Of a stretch of 64,000 nucleotides of DNA, positions 9,531-22,673 are shown one piece after another (position 1 is the first letter of the stretch; each line of letters starts with the position of its first letter). The notes under the pieces are model-generated. The model was not told where the DNA came from, did not search any database, and saw only the letters and a program-made list of their open reading frames with translations. The position numbers were made by a program, and so were the translations under genes. Source of the stretch: Dolomedes plantarius (taxonomy: Eukaryota > Arthropoda > Arachnida > Araneae > Dolomedidae); assembly GCA_907164885.2 (NCBI GenBank), contig OU015496.1, positions 165,990,441 to 166,054,440 on the forward strand, written 5' to 3'.

Positions 9531-12190
9531 AGTTTACGGAATAACGGTCAAGAGTAATAATCAGCGGAAAAGACTCTTGCCCCTCCCCACTCCCTGGGTC
9601 TATCCCACCAAATACTGGTTCGATGATGATGATGATTTAGATGGGCTACATGTAGAAACTTAATTTTAGTATAAAACTTTTATAGATTTTCAATCATTGT
9701 TTTTTTAAAAGTATTTTTTCCTTCCAATGCGACAGGCATTTGTCTCGATGATATTTGCCTATCTACACCGCGAAATTTTGTCGACTACTTTGTTGAGGGA
9801 GCACCATATATGTGAACTAACACTGCTCCATATGAGGGAACAGCGCAAGAACTTCCAAGCCATAGTTGAGATCAGAACCCAAGTCCACACTGTGGATGCT
9901 CATGACGCTAACCGCATCAATGTGGGCGGCTTGAAAAATGTCGATATTTCTTGTTTACAAGCAATTCTCTTGAACGGTTAATATTTCATTACCTACCATT
10001 TTCTTTTGCGATGCACGGATAATCAGGAATTCAGTATAAGGTGTGCATGTGTAGATAGATATAAAATGAAAAAAGAATAAAATTAGGCTAACCTATACCG
10101 CTAAAAAGTTTCAATTTTTGTCTCATTTTGCTGCTAAACAGCGAGAGGGAGGGTGGTATTTTGTTACATACCTTAAAAGCACTCATTAATATAATTTCGT
10201 TAGTTTGTGCAACTTTCCTAAGCGATGTATTACACTTATCCAGTATTTCAACGCTTTCCTTGGTATTGTAATACACTTTTCCAGTTTGTTCACATTTTTT
10301 CACATCTTATGCAACCGATTTTTGTTCGTTTAATTAAGCTGCAATTCTCCACAAGGAAACGTTATTCAACAAACACCCTATAACCAGTCTACACGAGTAT
10401 ATCTACCTAAATATTACAGAAATGAGTGAACATTTAGGGTTAATATGAGTACCTCCCCAGTCATCCCATGATATAGCACTCGCTAAGTTTAACACTGGAA
10501 TTACTTTTTCTTTCTGTCGATTTTTTGGCATTTTCAAGAAAAGAGGCTGCCTCTTAAAACTTCCCCTCGTTAACCCCATCATGCCATTTCGGAAGAAGGC
10601 GAACACATGTTCAGCGAAAGAACCAGAAATGGCTGCCTAACTTGATGCTCAGATTTTAGCGTCACAGAACAGACAAGACATGTAAATTAGCAATCGATTC
10701 AAATTGAGATCAGTCGTTAGCCTCTTCGAGAATGTTTCGTGGAACCGATTAAAGTATCAAGTTCAAAATATTTTTAGTGTCTTATGAATTCGATCCGTGC
10801 TTATTTTTCAGCCTCGTCCTGTTTTTGTTTAGTTTCTTTTGGGCCTATGAAACACAATACGTTTTAGGAAGACAGTTTTTACTCTTAAAAATTTTTGAAA
10901 ATAAAGCTGACGTTACAACTAGAAAAAAATGCAACGGGTGGATTTTGAAATATTATTAGGAAACACATTATGTTAATATTCCATATCGATAGCACGTGTT
11001 TCTGAGATGTTTACATATTAAAAAACTGATGGTACATTAAAAAAATAAATGTCTAAAGCTTCCATTTAAATTGAACATGCTTGAAATACTCTACATTAAT
11101 TGATAATTCATTATATTTTCAGCTTTTTTTAAATTTTGAGAATCTGAAACATATTTATGTCAGAGACTAGGGCATACCCTAGTAGGCATACCCTAGCGAG
11201 CATGCAAAACAATTTTGTTGGCGTTCAGATAATCTTTATTGGAACAGTTGAATGGGGAAACGTGGAAATACAATTAAGACGCAAAACAACAAATAATATG
11301 TTCTCTTTAAAATACAGAAAAGGGAACAGATTATTTGTAATTTTAAACCTAAAAAATTCATTTTCGTATGAAATAAAAAATACCTATGGCTGTTTTGACA
11401 TTCTTCCATAAATACGACCGGAAACCTTAATTTTCAGAGATGAATTTTTTTTTAAAAGTTTTAAAAAATAGACTTAGAAATGAAACGAGTTCGGGATGCA
11501 TCTTACCAAAAATGACATAATATAATCTAACATCCAACCTTAATTTTAAAAAAAAGAAAAACCCATTAATAAGCTATTAAATTTTCAGGTGAAATAGATT
11601 ATTATATCAATGTTTCTGAAGACATATTACGAGTAAAATTTCTAAGGGTAGACACTGCGTTACTTACAATTAAAAAAAAAAAAAGAAATCCGTTATCAAA
11701 TTTAGAACATGGCCGATTGGTAATGATTGAATATCTCCTCGTGGCTTTAGTTCTAGACGCACTCGTATGAAATAAGACCATTAATTTATTACTTTTTCTT
11801 TTTTATTCCATTGGTCTGTCTAACCGTTCTAGAACTTTTTATAATATAGTCAATAATCGGACAATGGCGAAAAAAAGTTATTGAAACAACTCAAAATCTA
11901 GTTTATTCAATGAAGAAAAGACTCCAAGATATTAATTATGCCAGTGATGTAACAGTTATGATTTGAATCCGCAACTAAAGATTATAAGTGTGGAAACACA
12001 TTTTGATCTCAAATCATGTTATTTCTTCTGATATATGTCAAAGATCATTTCACAGTTTTTTCTTCACCAAATAGTTTTTTTGAAGATTAAAAAAATTGTC
12101 TTGTTTAATTTTATCATACATTTTATCTACTTGTAAATATATCAAAAATTCATTATGAGCAAATACTTTTTGCATTCACTGTATGCACAC
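9531..12190. other. Unassigned AT-rich DNA
   Basis: About 2.7 kb with no recognisable element. It holds a short GAT run near 9626, a small tandem of GGCATACCCTAG near 11171-11195, and several open frames of 60-85 codons that resemble nothing I know. The frames at 9727-9981 and 10403-10606 are ordinary in length for chance and are not called. Confidence 0.5.
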
Positions 12191-12199
12191 ACATATATA

Positions 12200-13375
12200 T
12201 TTAAATACATACGAGGAACGATAAAGGAAAAAAAATCTGAACTTTTTCTACAGAGGATCTATAGATTATTTAACAACAATTAAAAGCATTGTCCCCTTCA
12301 AAGTAATTACCCTTACTAGAGATCACTGTTTCTAACGTTTCTTCCATTTTTGGAATGCTTACTTGAACGCACTTGCGTCGAATGCATGCAGTTACAGCTT
12401 TTTCATGAATCTCCTCTATGGTATGGCAACATCGTTCTTTCAGAGTGGTTTAAAATTGGGGTAACAGGAAAACGCATGCTTTGCCTAAGTCCAGAGAATA
12501 GGGTGGATGGGGCACATCAGTTGTCCGATGCTTTGCGGTTAATTAGCGGCACGTGAGCAGTTACATTGTCATGATGCAACACCCAAGTTTCGTTTTCACA
12601 TAATTCAGGTATCTTCTTGTACACATCATCCAACAAATGCGCTAAAACTTCCTGGTACATTTTTTTAACCGTCTGACACGTGGAACTAATTTGTTACAAA
12701 TTAATGATGGACCATGCCTTTTCAGTCACAAAATACAACCAACATCACCTTGATCTTTGACCGTCTCATCCTTTATTGCTGTGTGTGTGTGTGTGTCGGT
12801 CAGTCAGGGAGAACCTTTCCCCACCTACTGGGACGATTACATCTTGGTTTCAACATCACAGCTTTCCATGATCATTTACATTGGCAAGCACATCCAGACT
12901 GCTTTCAAGGAAGTTCTCTTGCTGATCGTCACTCAACAAAAGCGTCACTAATTTTGCCTTGACGCGACGCATCGGAAGTATTTTAGTGAAAATTCGATGT
13001 CAAGATTCTATGCTGATGCATCGTTAGCAACTTTTTCATTAAAAGGCCATTTCCACGGATCACAACAAGAATACACTCGATATTGTCGTCATCTGATGAA
13101 GTGGAAGGTTGTCCAAGCCTGGGTGGAATTTTACCGACCAACGTTCTGCCTACATTAACACAATTAAACCACTCATTAGCACTGTATCCTTTCCGTATAC
13201 TTGGTTACGTAGTCGAAATGTCTCTGCAAAATTTTTATCAGGTTTACAGCAAAATTCCAAACACATGCATTTGTTTATCAAGAATTTCATTCTTACTTCG
13301 CAAATCCAACGAACAATTTGTGCACGTGCTCAGGTCAGAGGTGTAGTTCGACGACTAATAATCATAGCGTAACAG
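12200..13375 (-). pseudogene. Decayed mariner-family transposase
   Basis: Minus-strand translations in broken frames match the mariner/SETMAR type. The N-terminal half (13075-13230) has the helix-turn-helix neighbourhood, ending in a PSTSSDDDNIE-like stretch. The C-terminal half (12540-12620) has the second catalytic block, ENETWVLHHDNVTAH. Stops and frameshifts are frequent and I could not identify paired inverted ends, so this is an old dead copy. Small plus-strand open frames here are shadows. Confidence 0.75.
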
Positions 13376-13796
13376 GGCATATAGCAGTTTGTTGTCAAAA
13401 CCTACCACTTAGTGGCGTACGCAGAGAGGGGGGGGGGGGATGGGTATTAACTCCCCATATATTATTTAATTAGGTATCGCCCCTCTTTTAACAATTATTT
13501 TGAAAAATACCAACTTTAAATTAAATTTAAATGTTCTTGAATTGAAACAGTAAAATTTTATGTTTCCTCTTAAAATAAAAATGTCACAAAGTATGTCCAG
13601 TCTAATCGTATTTACTCACAACTATTTTTCCCACTGTCCACGAATTTTGGTCAAAACGTAGAAAGAGCAATACAGCCGAATGTGGGAAAGTTTTTTCCTA
13701 CCCTTTGAATAAATTTTAAGTCTTTTGTACTGCAGAAACACTTTAATACAGCCAGTAAAAATGCGATGTAGATTAGCCCCAGGATACAAAATGATA
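13376..13796. other. Unassigned spacer with a G-run and a partial hAT-MITE-like start
   Basis: Near 13412 the stretch AGTGGCGTACGCAGAGAGGG followed by a G homopolymer resembles the left end of the hAT-type MITEs at 26154 and 32242, but no right end is visible. The rest is AT-rich. Confidence 0.4.
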
Positions 13797-13798
13797 TA

Positions 13799-15026
13799 CA
13801 CTATCTACCAATAAGTATTTTGATACCTATGATAGAAATCTGTGTGAAAGAAAAACAAAATGTATTCATATTCAATAGTTTGTAGAGCCTCCACGAGAGG
13901 CAATTACACCCTCAACCCTCCGGGACATGCTTTCCACAAGTTATTGTATGACAGCTAGTGGTATTTTCTTCCACTCGGCTTGGAGAAGACATTAAGTTCC
14001 TTCACCGATTTTGGATGGTTGTTGCACTCCTTAATTCGGCGATCCAACTCGTTCCACAGTTTCTCGATAAGGTTCAGGTGTGGGCTCTGGGCAGGTCAGT
14101 CCATTCGGTTAACCTCATTGTCACCATACCAATCCATGGTGAACCTCGCAACATGACAGCTGATGCTGTCGTCCTGGAAGTAACATGGGTCCAAGCCGTA
14201 AAACTGCCACAACATAGGAAGCACACTGTCATCCAAAATAATGCAGTAGGCGTCGGCGTTGAGCTTACCATGAATTGGGGCCAAGGGTCCCAGTCCATAC
14301 AAGGAGAAACACCCACAGACCATAATTCCAACTCCGCTGAACTTTACTTTGGGCACAATGCATTCTGGAAGGAGGCGTTCTCCAGGCAGACGCCAGACCC
14401 TGCCATCCGAACGGGTAGAGGGTGAGCCTTTATTCGTCGCTCCCGAGAACCCGTTTCGTCTGATCTACGGTTCATTTTCGACGTGCTTTGCACCACACTA
14501 ACCGAGCAGCGTGGTTGGACTTTGTGATTAAAGACTTATGGGCAGCAGCACGACCATAAAAAACCAAGCAGAATGTGCCTCCTTACGGATGGAGTTAATC
14601 GAAACAACACTCCCGGATACCTGTTGAAACTCCTGGAGTATGTGGGTCATCGGTTGGGTGCGGTTCTTCCGAATTTCTCTGGATAGCACCCGTCGGTCTA
14701 TATCTCCCAGTTTCATGGGTTTGCCGACTCGGGGCACATTCCGACAATCACCGCTCACCTTCCACTTCTGAATCACATAGGCCACCGCCGACTTGGGGTA
14801 ATTCAGCTCGCTAGATATGTCCCTTAAAGATCGGCCATTTCTGTGATGCCCGACGATTACACCTTTCTCGAAATCAGATAACTCTGCACTTCATGGCATC
14901 TTGCATGCTACCGACTAATGCCAATGTTGTTTCCTACAAGATATTTAACGGCGGAAGGCGTGACGTATATCAGAACCGCAGATATCATCATTCGCATGGG
15001 TGTCCAAATACTATTAGTAGATAGTG
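13799..15026 (-). mobile_element. Second Tc1-like transposon, complete ends (1.23 kb)
   Basis: The inverted ends read CACTATCTACCAATAAGTAT on the left and CACTATCTACTAATAGTATT on the right (reverse complement). TA dinucleotides flank them at 13797-13798 and 15027-15028. The TIR sequence and transposase type differ from the element at 4659-6354, so this is a separate Tc1 lineage. The element abuts a hAT remnant on its right. Confidence 0.9.
13920..14897 (-). pseudogene. Tc1-type transposase, broken
   Basis: Read on the minus strand, the N-terminal DNA-binding region is recognisable (LSDFEKGVIVGHHRNGRSLR, then SAVAYVIQKWKVSGDC). Next come a catalytic LGSDE block, a conserved [19 protein letters not shown] stretch, a degraded second catalytic region ([13 protein letters not shown]) and WPAQSPHLNLIEKLWNELDRR near the C-terminus. 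The glutamate after SPHLNLI is kept. Stops and shifts around 14420-14560 separate the halves. A full-length relative would be about 340 residues. Confidence 0.85.
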
Positions 15027-15033
15027 TAATAGC

Positions 15034-15640
15034 AGCATGCAATACTGTCATCTTAGGAAAAATAGTACAGAAAATCAACAATGGTGATGGATTCTGTGTG
15101 TTAGCAGATCAAACAACTTTCTCTTTGTGCTCATTTTTGGGGGATAATGTTGATGAAAGGCATATATATACGAAAAATTTCTGCAGTTTGTGTCCGTGAA
15201 GGTGCAACTGGCGCAGGTCTAGCCTCAACAATTCTGAATAGTTTGGAAGTGTACCGTATCGGCATGAACAAATTAAGAGGTAAGGGATAGGACGGATGTA
15301 ATGCCAAGAGTGGTAAATTCAGTCGAGTTCATACACACATAAAACAATTTCCTCACGCACTGTATGTTCATTCCAGTTCTCACTGTTTAAATCTTACTCT
15401 CAGCTATGCATTCGAAATGAAATGAGGACACTTGGCCTGTGTCAATTTCTTTAATTTTTCGTCGGAACGGCAGCAGGTTTTAAGTGCGTTAATCGAATCC
15501 CAGTTGCCTTCCGTTTCTCATAGTCGTCTGAAAAAAAAAATTGTGTCTAACTAGATGGATGGATCAGCATGACTCTGCAATAATATTTAGAGAACTGTTA
15601 CCAGCTGTATTCGACTCACAGAAGCGAGAGACCTGCACTT
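15034..15640 (+). pseudogene. hAT-superfamily transposase fragment (DUF4371 region, ZMYM-like)
   Basis: Adjacent frames give an ordered series of matches to the DUF4371/hAT transposase core: GKIVQKINNGDGFCVLADQT, then REGATGAGLAST, KLRGKGYDG, the HSSSHCLNLTLSYAF block and NFFNFSSERQQVL. After a stop, a degraded MDQHDSA-like block leads to a LLPAVFDSQ end. Several frameshifts and stops separate the parts. Its left side is lost at the Tc1 element that ends at 15026. No inverted ends were found. Confidence 0.8.

Positions 15641-16631
<991 letters not shown>

Positions 16632-16720
<89 letters not shown>
16632..16720. repeat. (TA)n microsatellite
   Basis: Pure TA repeat directly left of the DD41D-type element. 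It probably formed one tract with the TA run right of 18029 before the transposon inserted. Confidence 0.95.
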
Positions 16721-16721
<1 letters not shown>

Positions 16722-16726
16722 TTATA

Positions 16727-18025
16727 CAGAGGCTGTTCGCACATTTTTTAGACGATTTTGGTAAGCGGTAATAAAAAATTGTTTGCTGCAAAAGAAATAA
16801 TTGCAATTGTACTATGTTTTTAAAAGTCAAAATTATCTTCTGCGGCTTGAAAGTTTTGTTTTTATTCAAAATGGCGTTTTTAACAAAGCAGTGGTTCGAA
16901 GGCTACATTTATGCTCTTTCCGAAGAGAAATATGCATACTCCGTTATCCAAAAACGATGTGAGAGTCATGATTTTGTGATATCTAAAGCGTCGATAGGTA
17001 ATATCGTCAACAAGAAAGGAAAAAAACGTCAAATTGGAGCCTCAAGTGGGACAAAAATTCCAAACAAGTATCCAAGGAAAAAACGGACATCTTCGACTAT
17101 TGCAAAGGTACGTTGTTTGTTAAAAAAAAAAAATCCCCCTAGTCAAAGGACAGTTGTAAAATCATTAAAATGCTCGGTGTCCACTGTAAACAAAATGATA
17201 AACGTTGATTTAAATCTTAAGAAAGCGAAAAAACGCAATGTGCATCGTCTTCTTCCAAATCGTATCGCTGAACGCAGGACACGCTGCAGAATTCTATATG
17301 AGAAACACTTATCCAAAGAAAAATGGAAAACAATTGTCACAATAGATGAATCATGGATGTATTTAAATGATTGCAACAAAAAAAGAGCCATTTATTATCA
17401 TAAAAGGGGAGAAAAAAATTTAAGTACATGGTTCAAAGAATCGAAAGAAAGTTTTTCTAAGGGATTCATGATTGTTGCTGGTTTTTCTTATAATGGCAAG
17501 TTAAAAATAAAGAGAGTGGAAAAAAATGTCAAGATTAACTCCAAATACTATCAGGAACATATTTTATCGCCAATTTTTCTGAATGAAATACCATCGCTTT
17601 ACCCACAGTGCCATCAATCTGTGAGACTCCATCAGGACAAAGCTAGCAGTCACACATCAAAATCCACTGTAAGTTTCCTAAAAGAAATGGAACAAAAAAA
17701 CTGGTATCAAGGTCATACCCTTCACTGATATCCCTACTAAATCTCCCGATGTATCACCTATGGATTTTTGTGCTTTCGGACTTTTAAAATCTGCATTATC
17801 CAAACGTCGTCCCAAAACCCTTACAGGACTCTGGAAAGCTGTTCAGGAGGAATGGGATAGAATACCTCTTCTGACACTTCAAAAGGCATTATTATCCTGG
17901 AAATTGCGGTGTCGAAAGATAGTTCAGAATAAGGGATGTCAAATAGAACATTTAAAACAAAAGAATTTTATGTAATTTAGTTTTGTGAATACAATATACA
18001 TCGTCTAAAAAATGTGTGAACAGCC

Positions 18026-18029
<4 letters not shown>
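16727..18029 (+). mobile_element. mariner-superfamily element of DD41D type, complete ends, inside a (TA)n tract
   Basis: The inverted ends are CAGAGGCTGTTCGCACATTT on the left and CAGAGGCTGTTCACACATTT on the right (reverse complement). Identity extends to about 28 bp with one difference. TA duplications flank both ends (16725-16726, 18030-18031), and (TA)n runs lie on either side. Length is 1303 bp. It carries one transposase gene on the plus strand. End-to-end preservation suggests a young insertion. Confidence 0.93.
16871..17975 (+). pseudogene. DD41D-type transposase with a single frameshift
   Basis: Cut-and-paste transposase of the Tc1/mariner superfamily. The first part (16871-17728) has a basic N-terminal DNA-binding region. 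The first catalytic Asp lies in IVTIDESWMYLND and the second in RLHQDKASSHTSK. A shift in a run of seven A at about 17694-17700 then leaves the frame, and the remainder continues in another frame to 17975 with the third catalytic Asp in SPDVSPMDFCAFG. Counting across the shift gives about 41 residues between the last two catalytic aspartates, which defines the DD41D (rosa-like) group. An in-frame ATG at 16814 adds 19 residues, but 16871 (MAFLTKQWF) fits the usual start better. All three catalytic positions are intact. Confidence 0.88.
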
Positions 18030-18103
<74 letters not shown>

Positions 18104-18110
18104 AAATAGA

Positions 18111-18148
<38 letters not shown>
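18030..18148. repeat. (TA)n microsatellite with a short non-TA interruption
   Basis: TA repeat at about 18030-18101, the interruption AAGAAATAGATGA, then TA repeat to 18148 where the Tigger-like element begins. Confidence 0.95.
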
Positions 18149-18153
<5 letters not shown>

Positions 18154-19300
18154 AATCCTGATTTAACGTTATTCAAGGGACCATAAAGAAATGACGTTAT
18201 AGCGGGAAAACGTTAAATCGGGGTAAGACCAAAAACTAAACCCTGAGCATAAAATAAAGACTAACTTAGGTAACATACCTTTTATTTCTTCATTTAAAAT
18301 GGTTTAGACATCACTTTTCTAAATTATGCTTTAAATAAATCAGTTATTTTACTTTGCGTCCTGTTTATAGCATAAGTCGCATTCTCAACAAGAGTTTTGT
18401 AAACTTTTTTCTTGGCCTTCACTATTCTAAAGGAACGATTCCACTGTTTTCAAAGCTTGAATGGCTTCTGTGGCAGACGGAATTCCACGTTCCTCATTTT
18501 CATCATTATCTGAACTACCCAATTTTTGCAAAAGGACTTGAGATACATTTTCCCATGCTGAAGAAATCATATGAAGAGATTCTACGTTTATCGATTTTTT
18601 TTCTGCCTCTAAATTCTATACTAAGAAGAGATATTTTCAAATATTGGTTTCTATAGTTGACTTTTAACTATCGTATGATCCCCAAATCACAAGGTTGAAC
18701 TTTGCTTGTACAATTGGCTGGGGAAAATTCCATTCGCACATTTTGTAATTTTAAATGTACAACATGGGTTGTACATTAATCAACAAACAAAATAATCTTA
18801 CGTTTCTGTAAGCGCATTTGTCTGTCCAATTTTCTAAGAATCGACCCCCAGCAGACTCGCCACAAATAGACTTGTAGGATAAATTGTGCCTTTTTCTAAG
18901 GCGGTCTGGTCTGTCCAACCATTTGAAGCTGTAAATCCTTAAATTCCCAGTTTAGAAGCAATTTCTATTTCAAACGGGTGGGATTATTTATGAGAATACT
19001 TGTTGCAGGAACTTAGTTGAACTTTGGTAAGAACAAAGAGAGGGGAGATTCCGAGTATTTCACGTTTTAATAAGATATATTTCTTTTTTTTTTTTCATCA
19101 CAATTTTTGACTTTAGGAAAATTTCATTGCGTGTTTCCCTCTGAAAAAAACGCTAAATGCGGGAAATGTTTTAAAATTATAACGTTAAATCCGGGATTTT
19201 TTAACATTACAAGCATAGGAAATAAATTGGGACTAATGAAAAATGACGTTATATGCGGGAAATCATTAAAAACGGGTTACGTTAAATCGGGATTTCACTG
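18148..19300 (-). mobile_element. Tigger/pogo-like element, internally deleted
   Basis: The ends are AGTGAAATCCTGATTTAACG on the left and CAGTGAAATCCCGATTTAAC on the right in reverse complement, typical CAGT-type pogo ends. The motif ACGTTAAATCNGGG, or its ACGTTATANGCGGG variant, recurs inside both ends (about 18191-18222, 19180-19194, 19243-19262, 19279-19292), as expected for transposase-binding sites. Left flank is (TA)n and right flank is a TG/TA microsatellite, so the target duplication cannot be checked. Size is about half that of a complete Tigger. Confidence 0.8.
18290..18960 (-). pseudogene. Tigger/pogo transposase fragment
   Basis: Minus-strand frames give GFTASNGWTDR at about 18920 (the DNA-binding/CENP-B neighbourhood). 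The core follows at about 18680-18800: KIILFVD with a catalytic Asp, then VQPCDLGIIR with the conserved QP.D.G block. A C-terminal stretch (AWENVSQVLLQKLGSSDNDE, about 18480-18560) follows. Large parts are missing between these, and several stops interrupt. It is a dead deletion derivative. Confidence 0.75.
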
Positions 19301-19362
19301 TGTGTGCGTGTGTATGTATATATATACACACACATACACACACACATACATACACACAACGA
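19298..19362. repeat. TG/TA/CA compound microsatellite
   Basis: TGTGTGCGTGTG, then a TA run, then CACACA repeats. It borders the right end of the Tigger-like element. Confidence 0.9.
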
Positions 19363-22075
19363 AAGAAAGAGCACTTGTTTGAATTGCAAGTTACGTATCA
19401 TCCTTATCATTACACTAAAATAGAAATGAGCCATTTAAAGAAGAAGAAAAAAAACGATTATTTTGAAAGTACAATCTAAACACTTTAAAGTTATGTAATA
19501 CAATAAATTGTGACAATATTTATTATCGAGTATACGGAGTTAAAAAATGAATACTGGTGAAAACGACCTAATTAATTAGGCGGAATCAAACAAGATATCT
19601 ATAAGACAATACGTTAAAGAAAACTTATTAAAATTATGTGCGCTTCATTAGTTTCCAATAATCGGGAGTGATAATGATTATGTAAGTTGCTTCGAACTGT
19701 AAATTTTCTAAACGACAACAGTTAATAGATTTTAGCACCTTATTTTATTTATGCCAACATTTTACTTAAGAAAGAAGATACTTACGGTTAATTAATTAAG
19801 ATGATTTAGTATGCAAGATAAAAATAATTGCCTTGGCTAAAAACAAGGGTCATTTGACGTTTTGGATACCACTGCGCTTTTGCAGAAGCTGTTCTGTTCT
19901 CAGCTCCAAAACGCTATTTAAAAAAATTTTTACTCTTAGTTTTATCCCTTTGACTCGAAAAACTGAAATATTTAGATGCTTCCAATGCAATGTCCTACCA
20001 GCAAATTCAGATCTTTTAGATCTCCAAAAATCTACTGTGGCTAAGCAGCTGCCACCCAAACAATGTATTGTCAAAAACACGTCCATGGTTTTTGCCGGAG
20101 ATTATGACGACGAACTGATTACATCGTACCGCCTTTTAAAGTTGTGATCACAGAAAATGTGGGAATTTAGCGAAAAATTTGATAATTTGAAGTAGAATTT
20201 GGGATTGTTAGATTTGGTATGTTTAAGATATGAGCTGAACTAACGACCCGTGCAGTGTCTACGCATATTTGAAAGTGGCAAATGAGATAGGTACTTAGAA
20301 TTAGACTCTAGCATAACACACTCTAAATGACTTCAAAGCAGACGAGCAAAATGATTATCTTTTCTTCCGATGGATAATGGCTTGACAATAAATTTCTCGA
20401 AATAGCACAGGATTAAATATAGCGAGTACAAGAAATCTTGATTAATAAAAGTAAACAGGATTTTGGAAAATAGCGATGGTATGGTACATTCGAAAATACT
20501 GTTTTCATTATTTAAATATTTTTTCATAAATGTTTACAACTTTTTTTTTAAATCTGCGGGCCTTTCTAAACATATTTTTCGATTTCCTACTAAATTTTAC
20601 AGATTAGAATACAACACACTTTTATCTTGTCAGTGTTTGTATAACTTTTTAACGGCATCTTTCGTCTTTTTTTTTTTTTTTTTTTTTTAAATTAATCGAT
20701 CTATTTATTCTTCCAAAGCGAGTAAAATCAGTCGCCATTATCTCGGAATTTCCCAAACTCGTTCATTACTTTCACTTTCATAAGAGGTGAAAGTATATAT
20801 ATAACTACAATGATTCCTTTAGAGATTCACTTAAATTCGACAATGATAAAAAAAATTCAATATTTTTGGTCATAAAATTTTATTTTATAAATTTGATTAA
20901 TATAACTATCCTTTGCGCTCAAGTCTTCTCACGAGCAGTAAGCATAAAGGGAAATTAAATTTTTCCCCTTCAATAACAATTTCTTCATTTTATTCAACAA
21001 GACGAATTTTAGCTCTCTTCCAAACGTAAATACTCTTACTATTTTTTAATAACATAGAGCTGCTCTTGCCCGTTGATTATTTTTTGCTATCGCATGCATG
21101 AATGACCAATGATCGACACATATTTAAATTTTTTACTCCCCTTCCACCGCTTTTGTTTACGAAATCCTAAAACCATTAAAATGCAAGTATCTAGCAACCA
21201 AACCGGTAACTATCATTTTTTTCCTGAAGTCTCTTGAGGAAAATCCTTCTTTCTGGCGAATGATAACATTTGTTCCCCGAGGTTGCTTAACCTACAATCG
21301 TAAAACGCTTGAACCAGATCTGAATTCCAGATAGTTAATTTCTTCCAGGTGAAACATGAACAGTTTCAAACAGTGATTAAATCTTAATAAGCTAATTAGA
21401 AACTGCACAGCTTTCGAAAATTTTTAGTTTTAAATTCTATTGGTACTAGCATTCAAGTAACAAAGAATATTTAAAAGTCTTTGTTACTTGGGTTGTTTAC
21501 TTTGTTAGTTGGGGGGGGGGGGGCAGCACATCTGCGTAAGAAGGGCTAATAATTAATATAAGTATCTCCAAGACATCCAGCAGCAATCATGGGAAGGTTT
21601 CGTCATTATTAAACGCTTCATGATAATGTAATCAAGGAACACTTTACAGATCACAAAATCTTATGCGGAAATCAACCAATGACCGCACATGTTTAGTACT
21701 TAGATAAGAGTATTTTTGCATTGCTAGTCTGATTTATTTCAATTTTGGCAGTTTATTGAAACATACTTAAAACAGCAAAAATAATAATAAAAAAAATTTT
21801 AATTTAAACACAGTGGTTTCACTGTAGTTTCAACAATTTTAAATGAATTATTTTTCAAATTTTAGAATTCTCAATCATATTCGCCCGCTATTCTTCTCAA
21901 ACTCAACTAGTCATAATAGTCGCTCTTTCAATTCATAAACAACAACAAAAAAATTTCTGCGCTTATGCAAACAGTAAATCAGCTGTATGGCTGATTAAAC
22001 ACTTTTAACACGGATCACGAATGTGATTACTCGAAGGTTATTGATTTAATTCTCGGTTCTTGCATATATTATTTC
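19363..22075. other. Unassigned AT-rich DNA
   Basis: About 2.7 kb without a recognised gene or element. It contains a T-run near 20670-20688 and a G-run near 21511-21524. The 104-codon open frame at 19833-20147 has no domain I recognise and is not called. Confidence 0.5.
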
Positions 22076-22076
22076 A

Positions 22077-22673
22077 CTAGTATATAACCCCCGTCAAAAA
22101 TGACGGAATGTTGATCAGCGTTTCAAGGGGTGATTCATCATTTTCATCGGGCATTGCTGAAAACTGTACTTAAACAGCAGTAAACAACAAAACAAAACTA
22201 AACTAAACCAAAACTGTTTCAAAAGTGAATGACTCACCACACAGCAGGCATTGCTGAAAACGATACTTAAACAGCAGTAAACAACAATAAAATAAAACAA
22301 AAATAAAACGTGAAACACAATTTAATTAACATTAAAATTAAACATTAAAAAATGTAGTTATTTAAAGGGAATATGAAAAACCATGGAGAAGAATGAATTC
22401 TAAATTCAAGTGAATGACTCAATTGAATAAATGATTCTTTTCAATGGATATTTTAATTTGAAGATATTTCGAAAACTAAACGTTTTGAGCTAGGGTGTTC
22501 ACTTGAAATTTTCATATTTTTTAAAGGGCTTTCAAAATATGTAACTTTTGTGGTATTATTTTTCAAGAAAAATTTCAGAAAATGGCGTCGCAATGTTAAG
22601 ATGTTCCCGACTTGGTCCGTCCCGGAATGGTTACCTACACTTTTTCTACTCTAGGCTTTTATATAAGTAAAGA
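22077..22673 (-). mobile_element. Non-autonomous Helitron, 597 bp
   Basis: Read on the minus strand, the element begins TCTTTACTTATATAAAAG and ends CTAG. The end is preceded by a 6 bp stem hairpin (CCGTCA/TGACGG, 22091-22106) about 10 nt upstream. The flanking bases are A and T, with no target duplication. TC start, CTRR end, 3' hairpin and A|T target are the defining Helitron features. Inside, 40 bp beginning GGCATTGCTGAAAAC occurs twice about 100 bp apart (22152 and 22249). It encodes no Rep/helicase and would be moved in trans by rolling-circle-type transposition. Confidence 0.82.

Noticed and set aside
9727..9981. 84-codon open frame
   Set aside because: No recognisable domain, no supporting context, and a length expected by chance in 64 kb.
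19833..20147. 104-codon open frame
   Set aside because: No motif I can identify, no splice or promoter context, and an equally long antisense frame overlaps it.
22115..22318. 67-codon frame with a repeated peptide
   Set aside because: It is the translation of the duplicated 40 bp block inside a small Helitron.
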